DNA of 64,000 nucleotides from Diprion similis (Eukaryota; Arthropoda; Insecta; Hymenoptera; Diprionidae): assembly GCF_021155765.1 (NCBI RefSeq), contig NC_060115.1, forward strand, positions 3,224,001 to 3,288,000. Direction: 5' to 3'. The position numbers and the translations under genes were made by a program. Positions 38,860 to 51,301 of this stretch are shown in pieces (position 1 is the stretch's first letter; each line of letters begins with the position of its first letter). Below the pieces are notes generated by a model, which was given only the letters and a program-made list of their open reading frames with translations, was not told the origin of the DNA and ran no database searches.

Positions 38860-41434
38860 TCAGCCATGAGATTCTTTTTTAACAGTCTGTACTGGCGGTT
38901 GATCCTCATCACTTTCAGCGTAGTCGCTCGAATTAATCCTAATGTTGGCCTTAATGTCAGTCTTAAAGTTTAGTTGTTGGAGAGTAACCTCATCATGGAA
39001 CATTTGATTAGTGAATTGAAAGTTACTTCCACTTCCAGTCTTAGTGTTTGGATTGAAATTGCTGCCGTGAATCTCATTGAAATGTTTGTAGAGGGCCAAG
39101 GTCGTATTGAATTCCAATTCACACCCCAGAACCTTGCACCTGCCGAGCCAATACGAAATCAATGGGGGACTCTCATTAAAATACCGTCAAAGTTTTGCGT
39201 ACAGTGTATAATTGAAGAACCTTACCGAAATATTTCAAGGCTCTTGGAACTGGGAACCATGGGGGGCTTAGCGTTAGCATGATTATCCTGGTAATGTTTC
39301 CATAGGGCAGTGACATTGGTCACTTCAGCACCACATCCGGGCATTTTGCATCTGAATTATCATAATGCGATCAATATATCGTATATAATTATTTTTATCA
39401 TTCAAAACTGAAGTATAGAACATGCAGGTAATTGCGTAACATACAACAAGCATCGATAATTACCTACAGAGACCTTGCATGAAACTAGCGCTGGCATTTA
39501 TGATAGGTATACCTTGATCAACTAAAAATTGATGAGCCCTGTGATAAGATGGGTGTATTTTTCTTATCGAACGGTCAGAGCAGGTTAAGCCCAATAAAAA
39601 GTAAATTAGCCAATCGTAGATGAATGCTCTCCTATCAGTTGAGGTACTATTTTCCGCAAGGCATTGCCATTTGTTCACATGCATGATCTCTATAGATACA
39701 TTAGAAATGCTCACTGCGAGAAACTTACAAGAAAAAGCTAACGGTGGAGGCCCTTCCAGACCGGGGTTTTGGTGGCTTGGTAGGTTTCATACTGTTGGTA
39801 TTAATAGCTAATTTGTGACTGTCTTGATGGTGCCGATAATGTGAAATATATTTGTACATCTTTCCGCAGCCAGATACTTCACATTTATAAGATTCCTGTT
39901 TATTTCGTGACATTCTTTGCTTCTTTGGCATATACTCTTCATCCTCTGAACAGTTACTATTTGTCTCTGTAATACTTTCTTCTATTGTTTGTGAGTCGCA
40001 CTCAAACCCACTTCGAAAAACTTTCTCCAAATTACCCAAGTCTATTCTGTGGCATTGAGAATATGGCTGCACCGAAGATATATCACTCTTTGAGTTTTTT
40101 GTAATTGTTACTTCTTTGCTGACAAATACAACATTCTTATCCAAAGAATTTCCCGCATCTGACACATCATCTGCATTCGATGTGAAGGTATCGTATTTTG
40201 TCAAGAAATTTTCCTCAGCCATAGACAGTTCTTCACTTTTGAAAAACTTCGAGTCATCCTGGAAACTTGATTCAGTTCTACATGAAAATTCCCCCAATTT
40301 TATTGGAAAATCTAATTTTTTGACAGGAGACTTGTATTTATTGAAACTTGTATTATATTTGAGATTTTCATCACACTCCAACGGCATACTCTCTTCACGA
40401 TTTTGTGTAGCATTTGTTGATACACTAATATTTTCCAGAGTGAATTCAATGTTTTGTTGACCATTGACATTTTGTGCGTCACCCTTCATACTGTTGTTGC
40501 AAACCTCTTCTTCATTCTTCGAAATTTCGTCATCTACCATACCTTCCGGTCCTTCGAGACATATGATTTCGGGTTCGATTGGTAATGTCGACAGTTGCCT
40601 ATGACAGGAATCAATATGCTCTTCCAAATTGTTGCTGGTCGTATGAAGGGAATTGCAGCTGGTATAAGGACAAGCAAAGACATGTGTTTCATTGTTGTGC
40701 CATTCCTGGTAGTGACGCCACATACTTCCAGGGTCAGACAATTCTTCTCCACATCCTGGTTCGCGACAACTAAATGAGAAGATTGAAAACAATTATCTGC
40801 CACTTTGAGCAACTATCCAACAACTGATTTCGTTCTTGAATGAAACTTCAGTTGGAAATATAAAAATAAATAAATAAAATGATAAATAAACTTATCAATA
40901 TCCGATGCATAACTTGTTTTCACAAATTTCTATCACCATCCGATGAAATTGTGAAAATTGAGAGTGAGTATATGTTAAATCGAGGTGTTTGACTCACATG
41001 AATTTTATTTTCAACGCTTCTAGAGCTTCGTGAGTTCGATATTCATCCCGATTGGTAAATACTTTTCCGCAACCATTTTGCTTGCACGTGTAAACATCCT
41101 GTAAATATTGGTTTCAACAAGATAGGTCAAGAGTTAATCGTAATTTATGTATTATAATTAAAAAAAAAAAAAATCATATCAATGAATTTCTGTAGAAGAA
41201 AAGACAATGCTACAACGAGCATGCTACCCGATTCAAAGGGGGGTGAAACAATTGCATTTTTCAAATCAAATGTGAGCAGCCAAGTAAATTGTTTTTATTC
41301 AGGGGTCAATGAACCCTGCTGTGAACTCTACATACCTTTTTCGGTGCTATATTTTCTATCGTTTGATTTCTTGAGACAAACCGGATAACACTGACTTCTG
41401 TTGGTCTGTCACAGGTCTCCGTACCTTGCCCCAT
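38860..41434 (-). CDS. C2H2 zinc-finger protein (C-x4-C type fingers)
   Basis: Exons (minus): 41336-41434, 40998-41098, 39729-40769, 39464-39562, 39226-39351, 38860-39139; total 1746 bases, 581 aa. The start is MGQGTETCDRPTEV. Exon 2 has a degenerate finger (CKQNGCGKVF ... H). Exon 3 has two fingers near its start (CREPGCGEELSDPG ... HYQEWH; CPYTSCNSLHTTSN ... HIDSCH) and one near its end (CEVSGCGKMYKYIS ... HHQDSH), separated by an acidic linker. Exons 5 and 6 each carry one (CKMPGCGAEVTNVT ... HYQDNH; CKVLGCELEFNTTL ... HFNEIH). The unusual C-x4-C spacing in every finger suggests one subfamily; DNA or RNA binding is inferred from fold only. Exon 4 (33 codons) has a weak acceptor and is phase-neutral, so it may be a cassette. 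I do not recognise the orthologue. Confidence 0.82.
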
Positions 41435-41619
41435 CGTGTTCAAAGCCTTGATAAAGAATCATAATACATAGATAACAAACATAACATAACCTAGTACGAT
41501 ACAAGAGGAATGGATGAAACGTCGATAAAATTTAAGTAGTGAAATAAGTCGAGTTTACGACTCCTCGGTGGTCGCAATCATTATAATTGAAATTACAGGC
41601 CAGCACTTACCAATCGGTT

Positions 41620-41766
41620 TTAAAATTCTTTACTCCGAGCAATTATTTCTTGAATTCCCTTTAACATGATTGTCAATAAAAACAATTTACTCGCGCCGTC
41701 GGCAGCACCCACGTACAAATTAGTCTTCGATGTTGTACAAAAGTGGAATGTGATTTGGTTCCACAT
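41620..41766 (-). other. 48-codon upstream ORF in the zinc-finger gene leader
   Basis: The frame from ATG at 41764-41766 to TAA at 41620 reads MWNQITFHFCTTSKTNLYVG and ends IQEIIARSKEF. A donor, GATTG/GTAAGT, begins seven bases after the stop codon (about 41607-41612), so the ORF lies wholly in a probable first leader exon. It could be a translated uORF, a short independent peptide or chance. The frame remains open upstream to about 41802 without another ATG. Confidence 0.4.
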
Positions 41767-42960
41767 GCTACTACCGAAACCACTACTCGCAGCGCCGCTC
41801 ACGCTGGGTGAAGATCGGTATTGGAGGGTGAAGTGTCCTCACTGATGCGGTCCTTGTGAACCTGGGCGCGTTTTCTATCTCTCTCTAGCGTTGGAGACAG
41901 AAAAAGACAGGCCTACACTAGCTCATCTATGTAGTATATGCACTAGGGTTCCGACTCGAGAAAATGGTGGACCGATCAGAAGTTAGACGTCCACTTGTCA
42001 GACTGTTGAAGCACCGGAATGCTCTAGATACGGAGAGAAAGGTACAGAGAACTACCTCACATGGGTTATCAACTGAAAAAGTTTTCGGTTCAATCTGATT
42101 GGCGGGTTTTTTTAAATGTGAAACTTTTGCTACATCAACGCCATCTTAATTGGAGGTATGCATGTATACACTTTTTCATGGACACTTTCTACGATATCAA
42201 TCACGCTTTCTATACACGGTGATCAGGAAGTAAATTACTTCCTTACGGTAATAGTCCTCCTTACCTCTATCCAGGAAGTGATATTGGGGTGAAACACATT
42301 TCAGTCGAGGGGACTTAACTCCGTATTCTTTCTGATTTCAAACGCAAGACACATTACGATCGGAAGGTTGTAGTACCGATCGCGCCATTCGTAGCGCTGG
42401 TTTCGTCTGTTGCATTATGTCTTATCAAATGCAGTGCAACAGACGAAATCAGCATTGCAAGCAGCGCTACTGGGACGATACATTCCCGACCAGAATATGG
42501 CCAGTTTTGTAATGTGAAAATATGTCTTACTACAGGTCTAGAAACCTGCGGCGGCCTAATGTATTGCCATACATAACCTTATTCCGAAGATTTTCATATT
42601 AACAAGTAGCATGAGTAGCAATAGTAACAGCAGATTATTATTTCACTTTTCCATCTTCGTCTCGCAAGGGAACCAAGGGAAATGAGCAGGCGCGGCTGGG
42701 GATCCCTTGCAGGTAGCGTTCTATGCGGAAATACAGCGAACTATGGACTTCGCCGTTCGTAGTCGGGACCCCTAACCATCAAAAACGTCGTCCAGCTCCA
42801 GCATCGAGACGTGTGTATGTATTACATACTACGCCGTGGTCCTCCTTAATCTATTACTTCCTGCCTCTACCCTCCATAGCTCTAGGCCATCGGGTATTGC
42901 TACGCCATCTAGCTCAAGCCAATGTCGGTAGTCCGCTATTCAATTGTCTAACACGCAGGT
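41767..42960. promoter_or_regulatory. Divergent promoter interval of the zinc-finger gene and neurotactin
   Basis: Between the two head-to-head genes lie a hairpin repeat (42391-42470) and a diverged dispersed repeat (about 42120-42290). The remainder is GC-richer than the surroundings near 42.7-43.0 kb, where the neurotactin leader probably begins. No coding frame is supported. Confidence 0.4.
42391..42470. repeat. Hairpin repeat upstream of neurotactin
   Basis: GTAGCGCTGGTTTCGTCTGT at 42391-42410 with TGCA following is matched in inverted order by TGCAACAGACGAAATCAGC and GCAGCGCTAC ending at 42470. Weaker symmetry extends outward. It is a foldback element or a hairpin RNA candidate. Confidence 0.55.
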
Positions 42961-43528
42961 CCGGTGAGGCTGGCTCTCTTTGTGTCATGCATGCGCGCGC
43001 TAGAGTGTATGTGTGTGCGTGTGTTCGAATGTATCCTGGCGCAGCTGCATTTTGAATCGATTCATGTATGCAGTGTGTTTCGTTTTGTGCTGTATTATCC
43101 TTGCTATTATACGTGTAAAGTATTCGACCGTCCAGTGATCGCCAGTGAGTGTCTAAATCACGTAGAGTTTCACTCAGTGCGTTTACGATTATTTTGTCAC
43201 ATTGTGTCGAGTCCTGTTTTCTCAATTCCTTTTATGCCGAATTCTTGCAATTTATGATAGTGTACTGTGTTTATCGTCAGGACGCGATACCAGACGCGCT
43301 GGGTGCATCACCCTCGATGAGCGTCCTGCGAGAAACTCGATACGTAAATAAATAGTGACTGACCACGATTTTCGTGGTAATCATCATCGTCTCATTTTTT
43401 TCGTACAATCGCAATATTTCAGTATAAAGTGTAATATTTAAGGCGTTTTGACCAGTGCGTGAATCTCAGATATATACGCGTCAGCGATTCGTCAACTCCC
43501 TATTTTCAGCTGCACGCTATATACAAAG
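42950..43528 (+). other. Nrt: Probable noncoding first exon of neurotactin
   Basis: A GC-richer, GTGT-bearing stretch ends at a good donor (CAAAG/GTGAGG, exon end 43528). The next plus-strand acceptor in a sensible place is TTGCCGCAG at 45342, just before the start codon at 45351. This gives a leader of up to several hundred bases and a 1.8 kb first intron. The 5' limit is a guess. Confidence 0.45.
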
Positions 43529-43979
43529 GTGAGGATTTCTTTTTATTTATCCGGTGCTCAACTGCACTCTTTTCTCTCCCTCGCTTATCGCTTTGTTCGG
43601 GCGGATATTTATTATTAGTAATGCATTTGCTGTAGGTGTATAAATTTGACTCGTCGTACGTATTTCATTTACTTCCAATACTTGTGATAGTTCGCAGAAG
43701 AATACAGACTAATTGTATAATTCATAGTTTTGTCGTGGAGTAAGGATCGTTTCTGCAGGAACAAGCGAAGAGCGAAAGTGAGTGTGAAATTCTTTTCACG
43801 TTGTCAACACTTGGGGATAATTATTGCCAAATTACAGCTAATCCGAATACTTGTGCGTAAAAAAAATACGTTAATAGAGCGCTATTTTGAACAGGAAATA
43901 TTATTCAGGCAACTTCTAGGATTCTATCACTAATGCAGTATCTCAGGCTATTTATTAAACAATATAAACCAAGAGAATA

Positions 43980-44240
43980 ACTCATGAAATTTGAGACTCT
44001 CTCGTTAAAATGTGCGAGAACTGGGTATGGATCAGACCAGAAAACGCAGTAACTGCAAACTCAGATCGCTGATAATGCTTATTACGAATAACGATCAACA
44101 AATAAAATCACGTCACATGAAACATGGACGATTGGAATGACTGACTTGTTGAATATTCACCGCTTCTACGATTTCAAAATGTATTTCTCATCCGACGGGG
44201 AGTTTATAAGGAAATGTGCGCAGCCGTTCCATTCTCGTCG
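43980..44240. mobile_element. Diverged copy of the TTAA-MITE interior
   Basis: Sequence at about 44065-44165 (ATCGCTGATAATG, AATAAAATCACG, AAACATGG, TGTTGAATATTCAC) follows the same order as 33770-33867 inside the TTAA-flanked MITE, with substitutions and small gaps. It is an older relative of the same family, in the first intron of neurotactin. Its ends could not be defined. Confidence 0.55.
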
Positions 44241-45350
44241 CGACCTGTGTTTCCGTAAATGAAAGAAAGAAAAAACAAACGAACAAAAAAAAAAAACTCA
44301 ACTATAAAAGTTCTCGCTAATTACTCAAAATTTTGCGTTTCAATTGTGGTTTAAAAAAATCAAAAAAATTAATAAAACTTGAAAATTTTCTTTGTCAGGT
44401 CTTATGAAAAAAAAAAAAAAAAGATTTTGGATACGTAATCGTGTTGCGAATGTAAGCGTCCTGTGCTGCGAGGACCCCTTATAGTAAGAGACCCTGCCGT
44501 TGGTCGTGCATAACACGCCTGAACGGATCGATCTCTGCGCGCTGCTCTGGCTGCTCGTCGAATCATTGTGTGGATTTCGTATCTATATACGGTGCACCGG
44601 ATGTATGGATGTGTGTGTGAGGTGCACGTGAACGTACGTCTATCGTTTACAAAGGGTGCACCGCAACTTCTGGAAAGGACGCGTGCAGGGGAGTACTGCA
44701 TGATGACGTCGTCGATGAAAGGCCCCCGTGCCTGAATCGCTTTGCCTGTACTGTGTATAGCTGTGCAGCATCGTACGCTAGATGAATACCTTGTATACCT
44801 GAGGAACATTGCAGCGTCTTAGAAAACTGCAGCAACGGTTAATTCTGAGTTTTAGGAATTTATGTACTTGGATAATATAATATAAAATATGTTTCATCGC
44901 GGTGATTCGCAGGAAAAAAGTACCTATGATTAGTTACTTTATAATGCCTGCATTTTTTATTTTAGTTTAAACCGTTTTTATTGTTACCATAACAATGTTA
45001 CTATAAATTTTTTATGACTGTAACAAATAAAATTTTGCTCAATGTAGACTGCGCGATATCCGGGAAATGTGACAGAGTCCCAGGTGTGCGCGATAATTAT
45101 TATTTCAGAAGAGGAAATGAAATATTCTCGTATGAATGAGTGGAGCGGTGAAAATATGAAATTCTGAATTAGCAGCCGGATTATTTTTACCGTGTAATAA
45201 CTTTGTCGCGTCATAATTTTCAAATGAATAATATACCTACGGGAGTTTGACGACGAGTCAAGGTTGGCTGAGCGCGTACGGAATGCCCCATATCGAATAT
45301 ATATAGTACGATAATTCAAGACCGTTCATGTGTTTGCCGCAGAGTCAAAG

Positions 45351-48300
45351 ATGAGCCAATCCGGGGACGTCAAGACGACGGAGAAGAGCACGGACAAAAA
45401 AGAGATCGCTCACGAAGAGGAGGAAAGAGAGAAGATGCTGAACGCGGAGAACACGAGGCACGACACCTCCGAAACGCAAGAGAACTCCGAGGAGCAACGG
45501 CCCAGGAAGAAGATACCGATCGGGGGAATAAAAATGCCCGGATTTTGCCGAACCAAGAGCAAAGAGCCCTGCAAGGTATTGTAAACTGCCGTTGTTTATA
45601 ACTGTGTGTATACACAAGCATTTATGGTCCTCATATAGATGCAGAATTATTAAAATTAAATTTTCTTCTCTTGGAAACCTCTATATCCTGTGGTTTTTTA
45701 TTAACTATAAGCTTAGATTTTGCTATTTCGTAGAAAAGAGAACAAAAATTTTGTTTATCTAATAACAGACAAAAATGCAATAAAATATCGGTGTATGCGT
45801 CGAATTCGATCCAGCGTGGTATACCTAATACCCCCCCTTCCCCGGCGCAAAAGGAATATGCACTTCCACCAACCGGTAACCGACGTATTTCCTGTATCGC
45901 GCCAGGTGCGCCAGGGCACTCTCCTTTTTTTCGGCACTGGGTATATTATAGTGTACGTTTTGCCTCGCAAGATGTTATACAGGGTGAAGAGGAACAGGCT
46001 GTCAGATACACGCATTTCAAACTGAGTGCAAAAACATGCCCAAAATAAAATTCGAATTTTTTTATAACAATCAATGTTCAAATATTATTTTAAAGAGTGC
46101 TGTGCAGTCCGTGCATTACCTGAAATATTAAGAGCTTGTCTCAGGTTTCACTTCGGCATACCCTGTATATACCCAGAAACAGGCGGGCTTTTAGGTAGGT
46201 ATACACGTACCTTGTACCACTAGTTGGGTCGTTTTGCCCTGGTCAGTGTCAACCGTATAACGCCATGTGCACTGCGAGGATACTTACAGCTGCCATGTGC
46301 TGCACGGTCTGTGATCTCGGCGGTTTCGTTCCGGACCGTGCAGCATCAGCCTGCAGTCGCCAGAAGTCTAGAGCTGCATTAACAATACGTTGATAAATTT
46401 ATAAAATATGTATGGGAATTTTAATATTCTTTATTTGCATGATAAACTTTGCAGGATCTTTGATTCAGCCATTTCCGTAGTCAAAGTGTTGCGTTTAAAC
46501 AGTGGCATCTAGCACTGGATACTGATGGTTGTACGAATGGAAATATAATATTAATACGACGAAATTTGGCAGTGACTTGGAGATATGTTGGTCAGAATAT
46601 TCGGAAATATCCTCGCAAGCATCGTAAGCTCATTTCTCACTATTACTGCACTTGAACCAGTACTCATAATTCTTTAAACCTCATATTTTCAGACGAAACT
46701 TTTTCAACGGCTTTTATTATCATTTGTTAAGACAATTGTTTAGCTTTCTTTAGTATTTTCGATTGGCTAGCAATAGTAAAAAGTCACTATGATAAATAAG
46801 AAGAACTTTTTTTTAGAAAAAATAATAACTGAAATAGGTAAAAAAATCTGTTTCCGGTATTGAGGGACCAGTAATGGAAGATTAAATAATAAAATGCGTG
46901 CTGGTGGTTCGAAAGTAAATTCAATTTTCTAGCACATTTTCTGAAGGAAAAGACCTGCCAGCAAACATCTTAGATTAAAGACGAAACAGCGGAACAGCGC
47001 CATTTATTCAAAAGAAGGAGATAATAGCAGTGTCCGGTACTAGGTGCCGTCCGGCGTCACAGGACTTCCTATGTAACTGGCATCGTTGGTCCTTAATTTC
47101 AAGAGTGGCGGAGAGACTCCAGACCGCAGCTAAACTTGGATTTTTTATCTTCACTTATCTTTGTACACGTGTACCAGAACCAGGCAGAGAGACAATTATC
47201 GCACTTTGCGAATGCGCCAGACGCAGACTGTGTCCTTTGAATCCACGTTCCCATACATTGGAGATATCATCTCGTCTTTATCTGGTAATAGGGTTCAGCC
47301 TGCAGTCCAACGTAATTCTTACGCGTATCACATACTTATGCTGGTCTGATAAGTAGGGGGACGCGCGACGACGTGGAATGCATTCCCTAATTCACTTGAC
47401 TTCAAACAGTAATAATATTATTAGCATTATGATTAGTTACAAGCAGTTTATTTCATCTCGAAATTATTACTCTGCAGACGTCTCTGAGTCCACGCTTCGC
47501 CCATACGATACACACTGTGTATTATGTAACATATAACAATGAAAATTCCTCGTCCTTCCAATTTTTGGTAAAAATGAATCTTTATATTCATTTCCATTTT
47601 TGTGTAAACGTATCCAGACCCAGGGCCTCGTCGTCCTCCGTTTTGGAGTTGTGTATGACTCCCCAGAAATAAAACCAGCAACCACCATTCTGGAACATCT
47701 CTCACGGACAGTTATACTCTCTCACTTATAACGTAGCGCTGGTAACAGATTCTACCGTTTTCCTACCTACCTACCTATCCTAAATCTATTATAATATCAC
47801 AAGTGTAGGATAATTTTAGGATAAAGTAACGGGGTACAATTTATTTTCCTCTCTATCAACAGGATCTGCAATCTAGTAGAACTACATAAACACGTTTAGT
47901 ATACGCGCAAGCTTTTGTTGGTCAGATTGGAATAAAGAAAAACAAACAAAACAAAAAAATATATTTTGTATATTTTCTGTTACAGGACGACGAGAGCAAA
48001 CCCGCGGAATCGGTGAACCTGGAAATTCCGAAAAAGAGTGCAGACTCGCAGCCGCCAATCTCAGAGAAACCTACGACTCCAGTGAAGGAGGCTAAGGATG
48101 CCAAGGATGCTAAGGAGGGTAAGGAGAAGGAGGGACGTCGCGGTATACTCGACGCCATACGGCTTCCGCTGGTGTCTGTGTTTCCACGGAAGAAAAACAA
48201 GGTGAATACATATTAGTATTACAGTCATATTGATTTGTAACGTATATATGTATATATGTGTGTATACCGATTGACAAATACGGATTGCATTCTCGTTCAA

Positions 48301-50991
48301 TGGTTGTGAATTCAGGATCTATGCGTTCAGAGCCACAATCGGATTAGCGGATTATCTTGGACTATTTAAAGTTACTGGTCTTCCCTATTCATAAATTCCT
48401 GGGGTTTAACGTCGGAGGAAAATTCACTCCGGATAATAACCACCTCCTTCAAACAACCGTTATTGAACCATCACGTTCAGAATTCACCGTTCGATCTAGC
48501 AACTACATAATATAATATAATTGTAAACTATATCGAGAGCCTGATGGGGCGTCCTTTCACTGCTTCGGGTCAGTGTCTACTCGGTTGAGGCCTTACAGGA
48601 AACGCTATGCTTGTAGCACCTAATCCACCCTCACAGTTTGAAGGGCGTTGCTACGCTGTAGTATCACGTATACATGCGTTACGTGGGAATTATGTTTCAT
48701 TATTATTATTATTGTTATTTTTATTTGTACCACACTATGATCCCACCTGCTGGTGAGGTGAACTCAAACCTAGTTAGTCAGTCTCCTGCAGTTTTCAGGG
48801 CTTCGCTGCCGTTTACAAACGTACTTCTTATACCATCGGAAACACAACTTGACAACCAACGACACAACCGTACTAACAATAAATATTATTATTAGTGCAA
48901 CTGCATAATCTTTCTGATGCTTACATATAGAATTGTAGAAGTATTATTTAATATTCTTTTACGTAATAATATGGGATTTTATGATCTATAGGAAGGGTGC
49001 GACGCAGAACGTGGAACCACAGCAGTTGCCGGCTTGGCAAGCGTCGAGACGCTCGACGAGGGTGTAGCTGTTGGTGAAAAAACAGCCCCAAACAACGACG
49101 ACGGTATGGAGACGGTACGCCTTGACAAAGATGGTGTCGAGCCAGTGGCACCATTACCGAAACAGCACCCCATTCTAGCTTTCTTATCGATGGCAAGAAG
49201 GAACTTGTTTGTCACAGGTTAGTTGCAGGAATTGACAAAGTCATGTTTCATGCGTTGTATTCAATTTATACACCTGGTTAAACAACCAACTAACTCCATG
49301 CAACTTCTTCCGACAGTTGGCACGCTGCTTATTATTCTCCTGATGATAATAATCTTGGGTATCGCCTGCGCTGGTCCACGTTATGAGCCCGCCGCTCTAC
49401 TGCGTGATTCGCGATTCATTTCGGCTGTTACGTCCTGCGGTCCTGTCGAAGGTGTCCTTGAGGATGGTGCATACGCTTTCCGGGGTATACCGTATGCGGT
49501 ACCACCCGTCGATACTCGTAGATGGTTGCCAGCGGAAAACCTTGAGCGGATTGAAAATTGTTGGACGGGAACTTATGCGGCCCACAATGCTTCCGAGAAG
49601 TGCTGGCAGTATGACGCCTCAGGTCGTCACGATGGTGTCGAGGATTGCCTCTATTTGGACGTGTTCACCCCGGACGTCCGGTACCACTCTCCGTTACCTG
49701 TCGTCGTCATGATCGGTGCTGAAACCCTCAGTGGCACTTCACCGGGTGTGATGCAAGCCTCGGCTAAACTTGCCAGAGACCGGGATATTGTTTTCGTTCG
49801 ACCCAATTTCAGGTGGGTTACAATTTTTCATCGACCGTTTTTCATTTTTACTCTACTCCCTAGAATACTTTTGATTAAAAACCGTTCAATACCGGATCCA
49901 CATGTAACGTCGTGCGAAATCGTTTCAGGCTCGGAATTTTCGGATTCCTCGCGGCCGAGCCGTTGACGCGATCAACACACCCGCCGACATCTGGAAATTA
50001 TGGTCTCTCTGATGTGATTGCGGCTTTGAATTGGGTGAAACTGAACATCGAGCATTTCGGTGGTAACAAGTCATCGGTTACGTTGTGGGGTCACCGGGCT
50101 GGCGGGACCCTGGTTACGACCCTCGTCGGCTCGCCACGGACCAAGGGTCTTTTCGCTCGCGCCTGGGTGTCAAGCGGTGGTGCTATATTCCCAGGCAAGC
50201 CACTATCCGAAGCTGAACAAATAAATGACCAATTTCTCGAGTCGGCGAGATGCACGGACGCAGCCTGCCTCAGACAGAAGACTGCTGTGGAGCTTATGAA
50301 CGCTGTACCCTCGACCTGGTATCTTTCCGACACGAAACTTCCCGAGCCACGAGAAGCCACGGTGGAGCGCAGGCATGAGTGGCTCGTTCTGGACAACGTG
50401 ATCCTGCGTGAGCACGTCGGCCAGGTCTGGGCGGGAACGACTCTCCCAGTCAGTCTCGTCATGGGTACAACCGCTCAGGCTGGCACCCCGGCGCAGCTTC
50501 TGGCTCCTAACGCAACCCTTAACGCGAGTGAAGCAGAGAAGATGGTTCGCGAGTCGCTCCTAGGTACTATGGGTCTCGCTGACGAAGCGCTGCGTCGGTA
50601 TAGCCCGACCCTTAAGGGCATTGCAACGATGATCTCAGACATCCGGGTGGTTTGTCCTCTCCTGACGGTCGCTCTGCAGCAGTCGACCATACCATTTTAC
50701 GTTGTTACTCAGCCCCGCGGGGTTGCGGGACTTGCCGATGTCGACAGCGACGCGGCCGCCATTCTGGGCACCTACGCAGCTAGAACATCCGAGGAGAAGA
50801 GACATGTGACGGCGATGCAGCAGCTTTTCAATCACTATGTATGGCATGGGGAGGTCGCTCAGGCCACTTCCAATCTCAAAACAAGCAAAACTCTCGTTGT
50901 CGGTCAGGATGTCCTCCCGGTACAGAGCTATGAAAATTGTGATTTTTGGATAAACAAAGACATTGTCCCGAGATATGCGAGGGCCGATTAA
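45351..50991 (+). CDS. Nrt: Neurotactin (cholinesterase-like transmembrane adhesion protein)
   Basis: Neurotactin is a type II membrane glycoprotein that binds Amalgam and guides axons. Exons (plus): 45351-45575, 47986-48201, 48992-49217, 49317-49812, 49929-50991; 2226 bases, 741 aa. The N-terminal region (about 222 residues, highly charged, KEAKDAKDAKEGKEK) is cytoplasmic. A hydrophobic segment at about residues 223-242 (VGTLLIILLMIIILGIACAG) is the signal anchor. The extracellular cholinesterase-like domain starts CGPVEGVLEDG and contains EDCLYLDVFTP and SGNYGLSDVIAALNWVKLNI. The nucleophile elbow reads G-H-R-A-G instead of G-x-S-x-G: the serine is Arg at about 444, so it cannot be an esterase, as expected for neurotactin. 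Exons 4-5 are GC-rich relative to the introns. Start chosen as the first ATG after the acceptor at 45342. Confidence 0.94.
46298..46345. other. 12-bp perfect stem-loop in a neurotactin intron
   Basis: TGCTGCACGGTC at 46298-46309 is the exact reverse complement of GACCGTGCAGCA at 46334-46345, with a 24-base loop. The stem is short for a pre-miRNA. It is a structural observation only. Confidence 0.35.
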
Positions 50992-51295
50992 ATATGTCTA
51001 TAATCCGCAGATACACGCTGAAATCTTTTGGATGAATTTACTTGTGACGAAGATACGTAAGTTTAAGTAGGGGTTACCCTGCAAATGTAGCTGTAAGAAG
51101 TAACAGCCGTAGAAGCTTGCCAATTTTTTCTTTGTATCTGTTTGAACAACCAACATGTATTTTATTATGGTTTCCTTCCACATATCATTTTTTCCGATTT
51201 ATTAAAAAAAAATGTAGTCTCAATGTGAATAACTTCTACAATTTTCAATATTTTTGGCTCAAATTTGGTGTGTACGTCAGTGTACCATTTTGAAA

Positions 51296-51301
51296 AATAA
51301 A
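51296..51301 (+). terminator. Poly(A) signal of neurotactin
   Basis: AATAAA lies about 305 bases after the stop at 50991; it is the first canonical signal downstream. Confidence 0.45.

Noticed and set aside
50091-50462. Minus-strand ORFs opposite neurotactin exon 5
   Set aside because: Shadows of the GC-rich neurotactin coding exon.
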